Shown here: positions 12,124 through 12,400 of the stretch, piece after piece
How positions within the stretch are numbered: the stretch's first letter is position 1
Layout of the letters: every line of letters starts with the position of its first letter
From: JAAOYC01 sp036481345
Lineage (GTDB): Archaea; Nanobdellota; Nanobdellia; Woesearchaeales; WJKL01
Assembly (NCBI GenBank): GCA_036481345.1
Contig: JAZGHU010000029.1
Span: 1 to 12,400, forward strand
Length of the DNA stretch: 12,400 nucleotides
Reading direction: 5' to 3'
Made by a program: the position numbers and the translations under genes
Notes under the pieces: generated by a model
The model's database searches: none
Seen by the model: only the letters and a program-made list of their open reading frames with translations
What the model was told of the DNA's origin: nothing

Positions 12124-12400
12124 TTTTAATCGGAATACTTACTTTGATAGTTTCCAGTAATCTATCATAGAATGAAGGATTAGCATATTTTCCAAATGCA
12201 TATTTGTCAATCATTGGCTGAGAATTACATTCAACAATATATGGTTTGCCTTTTGGATCAAACATCAAATCAACAGAAAATAGTCTTGGATACATTCCTT
12301 TAAACATCTTATCAACTTTTCTTGCAATTATTCTTGCTTTTCTTGGAACAAGTTTTTTATCAACAAACTTCTTGCTTCCGCCTAAAGCAACATTTGCAGT
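12107..12400 (-). CDS. RimK-like ATP-grasp protein, C-terminal part (runs off window)
   Basis: The frame is open from the window edge to TAA at 12107-12109 and gives the last 97 residues of a protein. It starts TANVALGG, followed by a basic helix (RKARIIARKVDKMF). It then shows the ATP-grasp metal-binding end, F-S-V-D-L-M-F-D...G-K-P-Y-I-V-E-C-N-S-Q-P, with Asp, Glu and Asn in canonical order, and a short C-terminal helix. An ATG at 12305-12307 is internal, not the true start, because coding continues upstream without a stop. The residues before this fragment lie outside the window. It overlaps the next ATP-grasp gene by 17 bp, and the two share the same fold in this segment, which suggests tandem duplication and divergence. 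Confidence 0.75.
   Translation of the reverse strand, partial: TANVALGGSKKFVDKKLVPRKARIIARKVDKMFKGMYPRLFSVDLMFDPKGKPYIVECNSQPMIDKYAFGKYANPSFYDRLLETIKVSIPIKIVRRI

Overview
The window looks like a stretch of an AT-rich archaeal chromosome, most likely from a DPANN-type lineage (Woesearchaeota/Pacearchaeota-like). That lineage call is inference. The evidence for an archaeon is: the archaeal/eukaryotic ribosomal protein eS1 (S3Ae), the archaeal-type peptidyl-tRNA hydrolase Pth2, an AbrB-PhoU fusion regulator of archaeal type, TTTATAAA-like TATA boxes about 27 nt upstream of leaderless starts, and Shine-Dalgarno matches of the GGAGGTG / AGGTGAT type at internal or leadered genes. GyrB (a bacterial family also found in several archaea) and a class II LysRS are present too. 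No tRNA, rRNA, CRISPR array or insertion sequence was seen.

Layout. (1) 1-108: the 3' end of an unidentified plus-strand gene, almost touching the convergent eS1 gene (111-788, minus). (2) 832-2712: gyrB, minus, with its own TATA box. (3) 2713-3387: a 675-bp stretch that is not empty. It holds a compact structured element of interleaved dyads between direct repeats (2800-2838), three very small minus-strand genes (2844-2999, 3004-3093, 3096-3227), and a divergent promoter region with an inverted repeat (3301-3332). (4) 3388-4314: the only complete plus-strand gene, an AbrB-PhoU regulator. (5) 4307-7647: a translationally coupled pair, an 808-aa receiver-domain protein carrying what I read as a degenerate kinase-like domain, and a PHP-family phosphoesterase/RNase. 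(6) 7739-9204: a RimK-type ATP-grasp ligase with a C-terminal AbrB-like domain, preceded by its usual partner, a retropepsin-like DTGA protease. (7) 9279-10739 lysS and 10795-11139 pth2. (8) 11158-12400: two further ATP-grasp genes. One has its catalytic C-terminal segment at the N terminus (permuted or rearranged), and the other runs off the window.

How they work together. Translation genes (eS1, LysRS, Pth2) and topology (GyrB) are interleaved with signalling and peptide-ligase genes. The best candidates for undescribed biology are the receiver/kinase-like plus PHP operon, the ATP-grasp/AbrB plus protease pair, the rearranged ATP-grasp tandem, and the three-gene microprotein cluster. All functional links between them are inferred from gene order only.
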